Assembly: GCA_023444055.1 (NCBI GenBank) | Contig: JAEZRV010000041.1 | Span: 62,001-126,000, forward strand | Length of the DNA stretch: 64,000 bases | From: Bacillota bacterium | Lineage (GTDB): Bacteria > Bacillota > Clostridia > Acetivibrionales > DSM-1351 | Direction of reading: 5' to 3' | Notes under the pieces: model-generated | Databases searched by the model: none | What the model was told of the DNA's origin: nothing | The model's input: the letters and a program-made list of their open reading frames with translations, nothing else | Made by a program: the position numbers and the translations under genes | In this document: positions 1 to 8,959 of the stretch, piece after piece | Numbering within the stretch: the stretch's first letter is position 1 | How the letters are laid out: every line of letters begins with the position of its first letter

Positions 1-303
1 ATCATGGAAGATGCATGGAGCGATTCAGGGCATATGATGGTGGTTACAGAGCACGCACCGGATGGGAGCAACTTTGAAGTACTACCCCTTAACAGCATGA
101 AGTTTGAAGTAGAGAACGGAATTTCTCACTCTGTCGCTGCACAAAGTCACCATGAAGATTTTGGTTCGGGTATATCAGACGGCAAAGAAGAGGCAGCAGG
201 AGTAATGCTCAAGGGCTACTGGTTCAGCGGTCCGGATGGAAACCAGTATTATAAGGATGGTCAGGGTTTCGTCTATGATGTATATAACAACCGTGTGGAT
301 TAG
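1..303 (+). CDS. 3' end of an unidentified protein (5' truncated by window)
   Basis: The frame is open from base 1 to a TAG at 301-303, so this is probably the C-terminal 100 residues of a longer gene that starts upstream. The in-frame ATG at 4 is not a convincing start because no ribosome binding site can be seen. The visible part is acidic and ends in an aromatic segment (GYWFSGPDGNQYYKDGQGFV). I do not recognise the family. It precedes three dynamin-like GTPase genes by about 20 bases and could belong to the same transcript. Confidence 0.5.
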   Translation: MMEDAWSDSGHMMVVTEHAPDGSNFEVLPLNSMKFEVENGISHSVAAQSHHEDFGSGISDGKEEAAGVMLKGYWFSGPDGNQYYKDGQGFVYDVYNNRVD

Positions 304-325
304 ACCCAGCGGTTGACAAACTTAA

Positions 326-2332
326 GTGTTAGGGGGGATATTTATAGCAGGTGCACAGGCCACACTGGCGTATGAAACTATTAAGGAAAATATATCTCTG
401 GATTCATATATCAATTTTATAGAACAACTCTTAAAAAGGTATAAGTGGTCAGAAAACAGAAAGAGAGAGATTGAAGGCTTATTTTTTAACATAAAAAAGA
501 GAAATAGCGACCCCAATTTATACCTTGCTGTTGTCGGGGAGTTTAACGGTGGAAAAAGCACTCTCATTAATGCGCTCATCCGTGATAATCTTTTGAGGAC
601 TAATATTGTTCCGGCTACAACTTCATCATCCACCATTATGTGCTATGGAGATAAGCTGGATGTTAAAGTTGACTATAATAATGGAACAACCAGAACCTAT
701 ATCCGGGATGGAGTATCCGTATGGCAGAAACTTTTTCGCAATTTTGTAAGTCCCAGGTTCGAAAAGGAAAAAGATAAATTGAGAGATTTTATTAAGGTGC
801 TGACAGCCACAGAGGAGGTAGCAAAAGATATCTCTCAGGTTACCGTATACCATCCCTCTGGTGTTTTGCAAGGAGGGATGGTAATTATAGACACCCCGGG
901 AGCAAATGCTCAGAACACAAGGCATATTGAAGTGACGGGCCGTGCGGTCAGGGAGATTTCCGACGCGGCGATAATCGTTATTCCGGCAAATGTGCCGGTT
1001 TCTCAAACCCTCATTCACTTTCTCAGGAACCATCTCTCAGATGTTATACACAGGTGTATTTTTATTGTTTCAAAAATGGATCTTATACACCCTAGAGAAC
1101 GTACAGTATTGATTAAAAATATAGAGGCAAGGCTGAAAACAGGGATGGGGCTGGATTGCTTAAAAATCTTTTCCTTCTCTCCTATTGTAATTATGGATAA
1201 TCTGGTGGAGAACTGCGATGAGAAAAAGTATTATTCGGAAGAGGACGAAAAGAACCTGCTCGGGGAGGCTCTCAAAACGGAGCAGGAAATTCAGAAGGTA
1301 CTTCAGGAGCAAAGGCTTCTGATGCAGCTTGAAAAGCTTACAACCCTATTATGCTATCTATTGAACGACTTGAAAGAGGACATGAACGGGATGGAAAAAA
1401 GCTACTTCGAAAGGCATCAGGCACTGAAGAATAACACGATGATAGATATGTCTTCTTTTATAAATGAACAGAAGGGAATGCACACCAAAAAGATAAAAAA
1501 TAACACATCACATTTATTCAATGATGCCATGATTATCATTGAGAAAGTAAAAGACTCGGCGTTGGAAGAATTACAGGATGCCGTAAACAGCGCTCCAAAT
1601 GAGCAGGAACTTAGGAAGATTATGAAAGAAGATGTTTCAACAGTAATGAATAAGGCACAAAACGAAATGCAGAGGCAGCTGAGGGAGGTATATGACAAGG
1701 TGGGAAAAGTCTCCCGTAAGCAGCTGGCAGATTTTGAAAGGGATTTCAAAGTTTTGTATAAAACACTTTCTACACTAGGCGGGAGAATATCTGTAGACGA
1801 AAGGAAATTGGAACAGGAGGTATCCTCGTTCTTCCTGAGTAACTTTAACACCCATGCCACAGAAATAAAATCATTAATCAGCAGTGAGGAGAGCAAAGAG
1901 GGATGGACAATTTTCGGTGGAGCAGGAGCGGGGGCTGCTTTAGGGACAGTAATTTTTCCGGGAATAGGAACTGTTGTAGGTGGGATTGTCGGGTTTATAG
2001 CAGGTACACTATTTGGTCCTTCCATAGGCGAATTGAGGAAAAGGTATTGGGATAAGCTGGAACCGGCTGTAGAGGAATCCTTTTCACTTACACAGGATGC
2101 AGTGGAAAATTCGTTGAAAAATACCATCAGTAGTTCAATATGTGAATTGGACAAGATTATTGACCACTACTTTGAACGGTATAACAAATTAATCAGGAAG
2201 ATGATAGAGAGGGATCAGGCTGAAGCGGCAGAATTAAAGCGCCTATGCGAGGTCATTCACGAGGATCTGGATCAATTACAGAAGAGGCAGGAAAGATTAT
2301 ATGGCATAAAAGAGAGCCTGAAGGCTATTTAG
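326..2332 (+). CDS. Dynamin-like GTPase A (membrane-remodelling family)
   Basis: Large GTPase of the bacterial dynamin superfamily, 668 residues from a GTG at 326. The P-loop GEFNGGKS lies at about residues 71-78, DTPG follows as the G3 motif, and SKMD stands in place of the usual G4 NKxD. The middle is a long helical, coiled-coil-like stalk. Near residues 530-565 a Gly/Ala/Ile-rich hydrophobic hairpin resembles the membrane paddle of these proteins. An in-frame stop at 323 forces a start downstream of it. GTG 326 lacks a good ribosome binding site, while the strong AGGGGGGAT lies downstream of it, so the true start may be a later non-ATG codon. First of three tandem paralogues. The family bends or tethers membranes; a role in envelope stress or phage defence is inference. 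Confidence 0.75.
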   Translation: MLGGIFIAGAQATLAYETIKENISLDSYINFIEQLLKRYKWSENRKREIEGLFFNIKKRNSDPNLYLAVVGEFNGGKSTLINALIRDNLLRTNIVPATTSSSTIMCYGDKLDVKVDYNNGTTRTYIRDGVSVWQKLFRNFVSPRFEKEKDKLRDFIKVLTATEEVAKDISQVTVYHPSGVLQGGMVIIDTPGANAQNTRHIEVTGRAVREISDAAIIVIPANVPVSQTLIHFLRNHLSDVIHRCIFIVSKMDLIHPRERTVLIKNIEARLKTGMGLDCLKIFSFSPIVIMDNLVENCDEKKYYSEEDEKNLLGEALKTEQEIQKVLQEQRLLMQLEKLTTLLCYLLNDLKEDMNGMEKSYFERHQALKNNTMIDMSSFINEQKGMHTKKIKNNTSHLFNDAMIIIEKVKDSALEELQDAVNSAPNEQELRKIMKEDVSTVMNKAQNEMQRQLREVYDKVGKVSRKQLADFERDFKVLYKTLSTLGGRISVDERKLEQEVSSFFLSNFNTHATEIKSLISSEESKEGWTIFGGAGAGAALGTVIFPGIGTVVGGIVGFIAGTLFGPSIGELRKRYWDKLEPAVEESFSLTQDAVENSLKNTISSSICELDKIIDHYFERYNKLIRKMIERDQAEAAELKRLCEVIHEDLDQLQKRQERLYGIKESLKAI

Positions 2333-2392
2333 AGTATCAAACAAAAGCCGGGAAGGCACTGATGCCTTTAACAACATAACGAGGTGATTTAT

Positions 2393-4129
2393 ATGTATGA
2401 AGAGAGTGTTCAAGAGAGATCTGAGTTCCTGTATGACAAGATGAAAAGGGTAAAACAGTTGATTGGCGAGTGCGGGCAGGAGTCTTTGTTAAAGGAATGG
2501 CAAAGAGCCTATACCAGATTAAATGAAAGCAAATTTACTATTACGGTCGTAGGAGAATTTTCACGCGGAAAGAGCACTCTAATTAATCAACTGATGGAGA
2601 AAGAACTTCTGCCTGTAGGTATTCTGGCTACAACGACTTCAATTACAAAAATAGCCTATGGACCGGAAGCCGCTTTGTGGTGGGTGTATCCTGATGGAAA
2701 AGGAGACCGTATACCGCTGACCCAGGAAGCATGGGAAAATTCCTCCGAACTCAGCGAGGGTGCTGGTGCTAGAAAAAGAGCCTATGTGGAGATTCCTAAC
2801 GAATGGTTAAAGGAGACTGGAGTCTATATTGTTGATACGCCCGGTGCGGGTGATCTCGAAAGTGAAGCTATGAGCCAAGTGCTGGAGATGATTTCGGAAA
2901 GCGATGCAGCTTTGGTGGTTGTAAACGCTTCCATGGCGCTTAGTCTCACAGAAAAATGCTTTATCGAACAAAATATCATATCCAGAAAAATTCCCAGAGT
3001 AGCTGTTGTTATGACACATCTGGATCAGATCACCCAGAAGGAGAGAGAGGCGGTTGTGAAATACACCAGAAGCAAGCTTAACGAGTGGGCTCCCGGGGTA
3101 GAACTGTACTGCTCTCACACTATGGAGGAACTGGGGGTGGACGGCCTTCTACTGGAGGTTTCGGGGAGTCAGAAGATTTTAAATACATTATCAAAATGGG
3201 CTTGGGATCCAGAACATCTGCAGCTCAGGGACATTCAAATCAGGACTCAGCTGCAGGAAATACTGAAGTTCCTGTATTCGGGAACTACAGCCCGAAAGCA
3301 GAGCACAATCCTGTCTGTTGAACAAAAATCTCAATTGATAAAAGACGCTCAGCAGAATATAGAACGAAGACAATTAAATTGGGAGGATTTCCGATTAGAA
3401 CTGGAAAGTAAGGAGAATGGAACGAAATTACTGCTTCAGAAGAATTTAAATATCAAAAAAGGTGAATTGCTTGAGAAATTGAAGTATGAGCTATACCATT
3501 CACCCAATCCTAAAACATGGTGGGAAAGAGATCTACCATACAGGCTGCGCCAAGAAGCAACATTTATTACAAGAATGCTGGAGGATGCAGTCCAGAAGAA
3601 GACTGTACAGGACGCACTATGGGTGGAGAATCAGGCGAAAAAGATTTTTTCGTGGGTTATGACTTTCGAAAAAAATCCCCAGAATGTTGAAATTGAAAAT
3701 ATTGATATGGAGCATGAAATTGATATCAAAGATTTGGAACGTGTAAGGTTGTTTGCACGTATAGGGCTGGCTTCCACAACTATTCTTGGATACTTTATTT
3801 TCGGCTCTTTAGGTACGGCAATCAGCCTTGGAGGTGGAATCGTCAGCGAAAAGGCATTCGGTGACAGTATAAATAAGCAGAAGCAACAGCTGGAAAAGTC
3901 AATTGATGATTTGTTAAATAAAGTTTTTTCAGAGGCAGTGGTGCTAATGGAGGATAAGCTTCATAATACCTACAGTACAATGCTTAATTATATACGGAAA
4001 CAGGAGAAGCAATGGACTTTGCTGCAGCAGCAGGCAATTAAGGCAGAGGGTGGAGGTACGCCAATAAACATCGGAAAGTTTGATGACCTTATAGATGAAA
4101 TAAGCACATTGATGAAACAGCTGGATTGA
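2393..4129 (+). CDS. Dynamin-like GTPase B
   Basis: Second dynamin-like GTPase, 578 residues. The start is ATG 2393, placed six bases after the ribosome binding site GAGGTGAT; an earlier in-frame GTG overlaps that site and is rejected. The P-loop GEFSRGKS lies at residues 54-61, a TTTS-type switch follows, and DTPGAG is the G3 motif. The G4 position reads THLD instead of NKxD, so nucleotide selectivity may be relaxed. A helical stalk follows, and a hydrophobic stretch near residues 463-490 could be a membrane-inserting loop. It begins 60 bases after GTPase A, and its stop lies 17 bases before the start of GTPase C, so B and C are almost certainly co-transcribed. Paired or tripled bacterial dynamins often form hetero-oligomers; that is family knowledge, not shown here. 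Confidence 0.75.
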   Translation: MYEESVQERSEFLYDKMKRVKQLIGECGQESLLKEWQRAYTRLNESKFTITVVGEFSRGKSTLINQLMEKELLPVGILATTTSITKIAYGPEAALWWVYPDGKGDRIPLTQEAWENSSELSEGAGARKRAYVEIPNEWLKETGVYIVDTPGAGDLESEAMSQVLEMISESDAALVVVNASMALSLTEKCFIEQNIISRKIPRVAVVMTHLDQITQKEREAVVKYTRSKLNEWAPGVELYCSHTMEELGVDGLLLEVSGSQKILNTLSKWAWDPEHLQLRDIQIRTQLQEILKFLYSGTTARKQSTILSVEQKSQLIKDAQQNIERRQLNWEDFRLELESKENGTKLLLQKNLNIKKGELLEKLKYELYHSPNPKTWWERDLPYRLRQEATFITRMLEDAVQKKTVQDALWVENQAKKIFSWVMTFEKNPQNVEIENIDMEHEIDIKDLERVRLFARIGLASTTILGYFIFGSLGTAISLGGGIVSEKAFGDSINKQKQQLEKSIDDLLNKVFSEAVVLMEDKLHNTYSTMLNYIRKQEKQWTLLQQQAIKAEGGGTPINIGKFDDLIDEISTLMKQLD

Positions 4130-4146
4130 AAAATGGGGGGATTTGC

Positions 4147-6201
4147 ATGAGTAGTAACGATGCTGGTATTAAATATAAAATATTCGAGGAAAACCGAAGT
4201 ATTATGCTCAATTTTATTAACCGTGGCATGAAGGTTTTCGAAGAACTGGAATTGGACACACAAAAAAACAGTCTTAAGGAACTAAGTGAAAAAGTTAACT
4301 GTGAAAGCTTTAAGGTAATGGTACTGGGGGAGTTTAAGAGGGGAAAAAGCACATTTATTAATGCATTGCTGGGAGAAGAGGTGCTCCCTGCATATTCCAT
4401 TCCATGTACTGCAGTTATAAACGAGATAAAGTGGGGAGAGGAGAAAAAGGCGGTCCTATATTTCAAAAATCCGATGCCTGACAATCTGCCTTCTACAATA
4501 CCACAATCTGCATTGGAGCATATAAGAAGATATAGGGGAGACACAGTTCCACCTATGGAAATTGCCACAGATAAATTATACGATTATGTTGTTATTCCTG
4601 ATCCCTCAAAAGAACAGGCGAAATCTATTGCTGAAACTCCATATGAAAAGGTTGAGCTTTTCTGGCCAGTTAATTTATGTAAAGATCACATCGAAATTAT
4701 AGATTCCCCGGGGTTAAATGAAGATGGGACTCGCACCGAGATTGCGACCAAGTATCTTCCAAAAGCGGATGCAATATTGTTTGTACTGCTATGCGATGCC
4801 CTTGCAAGCGAATCTGAAATGCGTGTAATAGACATGGATGTACGTGGTCTAGGGCATGAGGATATATTTTTCATATGTAATAAATTTGACCAGGTCAGAC
4901 TGAAGGAACGTGAGATGTTGGTTTCTCACGGTCGCAAGGTATTAGGCAAGAAAACAAATCTGGGAGGAGAAGGAGTCTTTTTTATTTCAGCACGCAATGC
5001 TTTAGACGGAAGGCTTGAGAATAATAAAGTTTATCTGGATGAATCAGGAATTTTACAACTGGAGACTGCACTTGCAGATTTTCTGACAAATGACAGGGGC
5101 AAATTAAAGCTGCTTCAGCCGTCCAGAGAATTGAATTATGCTATCAAAGAGGCAAGGGAAAAAATAATCCCCTCACAAAAGAAACTGTTAGAGCAAAGCC
5201 TTGAGGAAATTGAACAAAAATATAAACAAATCAAGCCCAAGCTAACCGATTTGGAAGTTCGCAAGGCGCAAATCGTTAAAAGAATTGATAACCACAGAGA
5301 ACGGCTGAAACTGGATGTAAGAAGAATTTCGGAACAGAGGTTGAGAGAAGTTGTAAACAAAATTCCGCAGTGGGTCAATGAAATAGAGACAGATAAAAAA
5401 ATTGGTATATTTTCAGGCAATTTGCAAGAACAAGCTGAAGGCATTGTAAATGATGTAGTTCAAGGGCTTAAAGACAGAATGGAATTGGAGCAGGATACTT
5501 GGCAAAAAGAAGTTTTGAGTTCCCTTATTGAAGAAAGGCTTGTAGATATGGAACAGGATGTAGGAGATAATGTTAACGATTTTTATATAAATCTCGATGA
5601 TGTCAAGGCAAGTATGACGGGTGCTCTTACTTCCGATAATTCCACATTTAAGGAAGTATCCGGATGGGAAAGGCTTGGAGCAGTTGTCGGAAGCGTTTTC
5701 GTGGGGGATATATTTTCAGCCTTTGTGGGTTGGAGGTTCGGAATCAAAGAGATGGCAAAAAACATTGGCGTCCAATTTGGATTGGGTGCAGGTATGTTTC
5801 TGCTGGGAGTAACAAACCCTATAACGATTATTCCTGTATTATTGGGCGCAAGCTTAATTCAAATGTTTATAAGAACTAAATCAATGGACGAAAAAATAAA
5901 GGAAAAAGTGACACAGGAGATGGTTGGGAAATTGAAGGAGGAAATTTACCCGGTTTCAGAAAAAATGGCAGATGAAATATACAACCAGACCCAGCGTTTT
6001 TCCATAGGTGCAGGAACGGGATTGGAAAAGGAAATTAAATCGGTACGGGAACAGGTCGAAGCTGTTCTCAATGACAAAAGGGCAGGAGAACAAAAAGTGA
6101 AGACCAAAAAAGAAGCTCTGATCTTTTTGGAAAAAGAAATAAGTGAAATTGATGCAGGACTAACTGATCTGATTTTTACGATTGCTGGTGTAAAAGCTTG
6201 A
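4147..6201 (+). CDS. Dynamin-like GTPase C
   Basis: Third dynamin-like GTPase, 684 residues. ATG 4147 is chosen because GGGGGGA ends six bases upstream; an in-frame TTG at 4126 would overlap the previous gene and has no site. The P-loop GEFKRGKS is at residues 61-68, DSPG is the G3 motif, and NKFD is a canonical G4, so of the three this copy has the best-preserved GTP-binding site. A long charged coiled-coil region (roughly residues 340-450) is followed by two hydrophobic segments near 510-590 that may contact membrane. Last gene of the GTPase cluster. Confidence 0.78.
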   Translation: MSSNDAGIKYKIFEENRSIMLNFINRGMKVFEELELDTQKNSLKELSEKVNCESFKVMVLGEFKRGKSTFINALLGEEVLPAYSIPCTAVINEIKWGEEKKAVLYFKNPMPDNLPSTIPQSALEHIRRYRGDTVPPMEIATDKLYDYVVIPDPSKEQAKSIAETPYEKVELFWPVNLCKDHIEIIDSPGLNEDGTRTEIATKYLPKADAILFVLLCDALASESEMRVIDMDVRGLGHEDIFFICNKFDQVRLKEREMLVSHGRKVLGKKTNLGGEGVFFISARNALDGRLENNKVYLDESGILQLETALADFLTNDRGKLKLLQPSRELNYAIKEAREKIIPSQKKLLEQSLEEIEQKYKQIKPKLTDLEVRKAQIVKRIDNHRERLKLDVRRISEQRLREVVNKIPQWVNEIETDKKIGIFSGNLQEQAEGIVNDVVQGLKDRMELEQDTWQKEVLSSLIEERLVDMEQDVGDNVNDFYINLDDVKASMTGALTSDNSTFKEVSGWERLGAVVGSVFVGDIFSAFVGWRFGIKEMAKNIGVQFGLGAGMFLLGVTNPITIIPVLLGASLIQMFIRTKSMDEKIKEKVTQEMVGKLKEEIYPVSEKMADEIYNQTQRFSIGAGTGLEKEIKSVREQVEAVLNDKRAGEQKVKTKKEALIFLEKEISEIDAGLTDLIFTIAGVKA

Positions 6202-6212
6202 GAGGCAGGAGA

Positions 6213-6267
6213 AGGATCGCAGTACACCCCTATATTGAAATGTAATAACACTCCTGTATAGGTGTTT
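6213..6267 (+). terminator. Probable terminator of the GTPase cluster
   Basis: An imperfect hairpin whose 3' arm AGGTGTT runs directly into a T-rich stretch, 12-65 bases after the stop of GTPase C. The stem has a bulge, so the call is moderate. Confidence 0.45.
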
Positions 6268-6540
6268 TTCACTTGATTTGACTGTAATTTGATAATGATA
6301 AAGCCACATATAAAAGTCTGATAAAAACTGCGAGGCTGTTTGGAGAAGAAATTAAACAATTATGCAAGCCGCAGAGAATTAACTCAGTTTAGTCAAAAAC
6401 ACCAACCGATGATTGTTTGGATTACATAGACATAAATTTGGCAAAGCAAAAAGATAGATAAATTGAAAGCAAAAAGAAAATTGGAAATGATACATTGATA
6501 TCCTGAGGGTGGTAAATGGCTTAAGTGACTACTTTTATGT

Positions 6541-6572
6541 GACATCACATAGTAAAGTTTCTATGTGATGTC
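6541..6572. repeat. 12-bp inverted repeat in the gap between GTPase C and anfO
   Basis: GACATCACATAG and its exact complement CTATGTGATGTC are separated by eight bases. There is no T-run on either side, so it may be an operator or a hairpin rather than a terminator. The remainder of the 570-base gap (6202-6771) shows no coding region that I can support. Confidence 0.4.
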
Positions 6573-6717
6573 ATTAAGTTATACACAGAAGTACTACGTT
6601 TTATATTTTTATGATAAAATTTTCAGATTACAGTTTATCTTTGGAAAACTAAAATTAAATCTAGCGAGTAATCATTTTTAAGATAATTGCAGTTACAAAT
6701 ATTGGAAATTTATATTA

Positions 6718-6745
6718 CCAAAACGCCTGATTTCGGGTCGTTTTA
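6718..6745 (-). terminator. Weak terminator-like hairpin after the AnfO gene
   Basis: AAAACG and CGTTTT enclose a GC-rich loop 30-55 bases beyond the stop of the minus-strand AnfO-like gene. The T-run is short. Confidence 0.35.
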
Positions 6746-6771
6746 TTGAAGCTATTAATTACAACTCACAT

Positions 6772-7392
6772 TTACTCTTTACTGATACAAACTTTGTAGC
6801 TGTTCATATCCAGCTCTTCCATTATGTAAGTAAGCTTTTTAGGAGAAAAATAGCTTCCTAACCATGGGGGTAAATGGCTGCAAATAATTTCTAATTTACT
6901 AAATTGAGCGTTTTCAATAAAGGCTTTTAGTGCTTTCTTTGATGATATCTCAGGATGTTTTTGCTGTAACTCGATCAGATTAAAAAAATATACTCCTGGT
7001 ATTTCCGTTTCTACTGGTGAAGGAGACAATTCTACTGAAGTAAGAATTTTTTTGTTTGAGTATTCTTCTACATCAGAAAGTATATCATCTAGTATAATAT
7101 TAGAAATGGCAGTTGTTTCAAAAATTGCAAAGCCCATTCTATCGAAAATAATGTAGGGAATTCCAGACATTGTTTTAGCAATAATAATTTTGCAGTCCTT
7201 TAAATTAGAAATGACTGTTTTAACGCAATCTCTAGTATCTGAAATTGAAGATAAAGGAGCTAAGGAATATCTGATTATATCCTCTATCTGCCAAGTATCA
7301 TTTAATTTGTTATATAGCATGATACTAGAACCTTCCTCAAAATTCGTAAGCTCACTTTCAGAATTTACAATAATAGCAATTTTATTTGACAT
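6772..7392 (-). CDS. AnfO-like nitrogenase accessory protein
   Basis: 206-residue protein starting at ATG 7392, eight bases after a strong ribosome binding site (ATAGGAGG). The ORF extends upstream, but those starts have no site. The N-terminus (MSNKIAIIVNSESEL) and the general layout recall AnfO, a protein of unknown biochemistry normally encoded with the iron-only nitrogenase genes anfHDGK. Here no anfG or second structural set is visible, and the gene faces away from the molybdenum nif operon across a shared 527-base regulatory gap. Its leader contains a complete terminator hairpin (7434-7467), paralleling the nifH leader, so the two may be controlled alike. Family assignment is by recollection of sequence features only. 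Confidence 0.6.
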   Translation of the reverse strand: MSNKIAIIVNSESELTNFEEGSSIMLYNKLNDTWQIEDIIRYSLAPLSSISDTRDCVKTVISNLKDCKIIIAKTMSGIPYIIFDRMGFAIFETTAISNIILDDILSDVEEYSNKKILTSVELSPSPVETEIPGVYFFNLIELQQKHPEISSKKALKAFIENAQFSKLEIICSHLPPWLGSYFSPKKLTYIMEELDMNSYKVCISKE

Positions 7393-7433
7393 CAGATCGC
7401 CTCCTATCAACATTTTTAGACACAAATTAGTAA

Positions 7434-7467
7434 AAAAAGGGCAAATCAAGTTGTTGGCTTGATTTGC
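7434..7467 (-). terminator. Terminator hairpin in the anfO leader (possible attenuator)
   Basis: On the minus strand GCAAATCAAG and its exact complement CTTGATTTGC enclose a seven-base loop and are followed by CC and a run of seven T. It lies between any promoter in the divergent gap and the anfO start at 7392, about 40 bases before that start, so it would stop transcription unless read through. Confidence 0.6.
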
Positions 7468-7607
7468 TCCATTGCAATCCTAAAATAATAATTTACTTTA
7501 TTATATGTGGGTTTATATAAATAAGCAACTAATATTTGTAAATGACTAAAATATAGACGATATTTGTAAGTATTGCATAAATATGTTGATAAACTACTAT
7601 ATATTAT

Positions 7608-7636
7608 TGACATATTTGTGCATTGTTAATAATTCT
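7608..7636 (+). promoter_or_regulatory. Candidate nifH promoter
   Basis: TTGACA at 7608-7613, a 17-base spacer, and TAATTC at 7631-7636. The -35 is perfect and the -10 is only fair. It lies upstream of both leader hairpins, so the nifH transcript would carry them. Confidence 0.45.
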
Positions 7637-7684
7637 AAATGCATATATAATCGAAGTAAGCTAAATGAAAACAACAGACGACGA

Positions 7685-7725
7685 GGTCTCATATCCCAGT
7701 ATTATGTGGGTTATGGGACTTTTTT
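7685..7725 (+). terminator. Leader terminator hairpin 1 upstream of nifH
   Basis: A 14-position stem (5' arm 7685-7698, 3' arm 7707-7720, one mismatch and two G-T pairs) closes an eight-base loop and runs into a T-tract. It is preceded by GACGAGGTCT, nearly repeated before the second hairpin. It lies about 195 bases upstream of the nifH start with no gene before it on this strand, so it is best read as an attenuator. Confidence 0.65.
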
Positions 7726-7800
7726 ATTACCATAAGCAATGTTGGTTTATTAGCAGAAGTTGTTTTGTTTAGAAGCTTAATAATTTATCAATAGACAAAG

Positions 7801-7846
7801 AGGTCTTCAAACATATGCAATATGGTATGTTTGAGGGCCTTTTGTT
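7801..7846 (+). terminator. Leader terminator hairpin 2 upstream of nifH
   Basis: A fully paired 15-bp stem (7801-7815 with 7826-7840, including two or three G-T pairs) with a ten-base loop, followed by TTTTGTT. It begins with the same AGGTCT sequence as hairpin 1. Two terminators in series before one operon suggest controlled readthrough. Confidence 0.65.
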
Positions 7847-7918
7847 CTAATTACTGATGTATAGAAATACAGTGAAATTTAAAAAATTTAGCCCAAAGCG
7901 GGTATGGGAGGTATTATT

Positions 7919-8740
7919 ATGAGACAGGTGGCTATTTATGGTAAAGGCGGAATTGGAAAATCTACAACAACACAAAACTTAACAGCTGGATTGGGCGAAA
8001 TGGGCAAAAAAATTATGATTGTTGGCTGTGACCCAAAAGCAGACTCCACAAGACTTATACTAGGAGGACTAGCACAACAGACTGTATTGGATACTCTTAG
8101 AGAAGAAGGCGAAGACATAGACTTAGATTTGGTTATGAAAAGAGGCTTTGCAAATATCAATTGTGTTGAGTCTGGAGGACCTGAACCAGGTGTTGGCTGT
8201 GCTGGTCGTGGTATTATTACTTCAATAGGACTGTTGGAAAGGCTTGGAGCCTATGAAGATGATTTAGACTATGTTTTCTATGATGTATTAGGTGATGTTG
8301 TTTGCGGAGGTTTTGCAATGCCAATACGAGAAGGAAAAGCACAGGAAATTTATATTGTTGCAAGCGGAGAAATGATGGCTCTTTACGCTGCAAATAATAT
8401 TTCAAAGGGTATCTTGAAATATTCAAGTACAGGTGGCTGTAGACTTGGAGGTATTATTTGCAACAGTCGTAAGGTTGACGGTGAGGCAGCACTTGTTGAA
8501 GCTTTTGCAAAGGAGCTTGGTTCACAAATGATACATTTTGTTCCTAGGGACAATATGGTTCAAAGGGCAGAAATACATAAGAAAACGGTTATTGATTATG
8601 ATTCAACCTGTGACCAGGCAGATGAATACAGAGCTCTTGCAAAAAAGATTGATGAGAACAAGATGTTTGTTGTTCCAAAGCCGCTTTCTCAGGATAGACT
8701 TGAAGCACTGCTTATGGAACATGGAATTATGGATATATAA
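7919..8740 (+). CDS. nifH: Nitrogenase iron protein (dinitrogenase reductase)
   Basis: 273 residues, the usual clostridial NifH length. It hydrolyses MgATP and passes electrons one at a time to the MoFe protein. The P-loop GKGGIGKST is at residues 8-16. The two cysteines that bridge the 4Fe-4S cluster between subunits are C94 (GVGCAGRG) and C129 (DVVCGGFAMP). R97 corresponds to the arginine that is ADP-ribosylated in some bacteria. ATG 7919 follows GGGAGG by seven bases; the ATG at 7904 lies before that site and is rejected. It is separated from nifI1 by a 414-base gap full of hairpin repeats, which may set the ratio of NifH to MoFe protein. Leader terminators upstream suggest attenuation. 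Confidence 0.97.
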   Translation: MRQVAIYGKGGIGKSTTTQNLTAGLGEMGKKIMIVGCDPKADSTRLILGGLAQQTVLDTLREEGEDIDLDLVMKRGFANINCVESGGPEPGVGCAGRGIITSIGLLERLGAYEDDLDYVFYDVLGDVVCGGFAMPIREGKAQEIYIVASGEMMALYAANNISKGILKYSSTGGCRLGGIICNSRKVDGEAALVEAFAKELGSQMIHFVPRDNMVQRAEIHKKTVIDYDSTCDQADEYRALAKKIDENKMFVVPKPLSQDRLEALLMEHGIMDI

Positions 8741-8744
8741 CGAG

Positions 8745-8925
8745 GCAAGAAAATGTCCCCCACATCTATAAGTGGCGGGTACCGCTTTGGTTTTCAGGCG
8801 GTGAGAATATCTCCCGCCTCGATGAAACGCCGCTGAATGTAATAGCTCGAAAATAAAGTATGTACAAACAAGGTGCATTTTCGAGCCACAAAAACCACAA
8901 GTGGTTTTTGACGGTGTATACAATC
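8745..8925 (+). repeat. R1 intergenic repeat, copy A
   Basis: Member of a hairpin repeat family with three copies here (8745, 17490, 39625). Core: GCTCGAAAAT at 8845-8854 pairs with ATTTTCGAGC at 8877-8886, followed at once by a second hairpin, AAAAACCAC (8890-8898) and GTGGTTTTT (8901-8909). The loop of the first hairpin (GTACAAACAAGGTGC region) is well conserved in copy B. The minus-strand reading frame across it is an incidental ORF. Confidence 0.6.
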
Positions 8926-8959
8926 GAAAAATTTCATTTTGAATCTAGGCGTTATAATA

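Noticed and set aside
6772..7392. A full iron-only nitrogenase (anf) locus
   Set aside because: Only the AnfO-like gene is present. NifD has no neighbouring delta subunit gene, and nifE/nifNB belong to the Mo system.
7685..7846. ANTAR-type two-hairpin antiterminator sites in the nifH leader
   Set aside because: The known ANTAR targets have hexaloops with A at position 1 and G at position 4. The loops here (8 and 10 bases) do not match, so I only call terminators.
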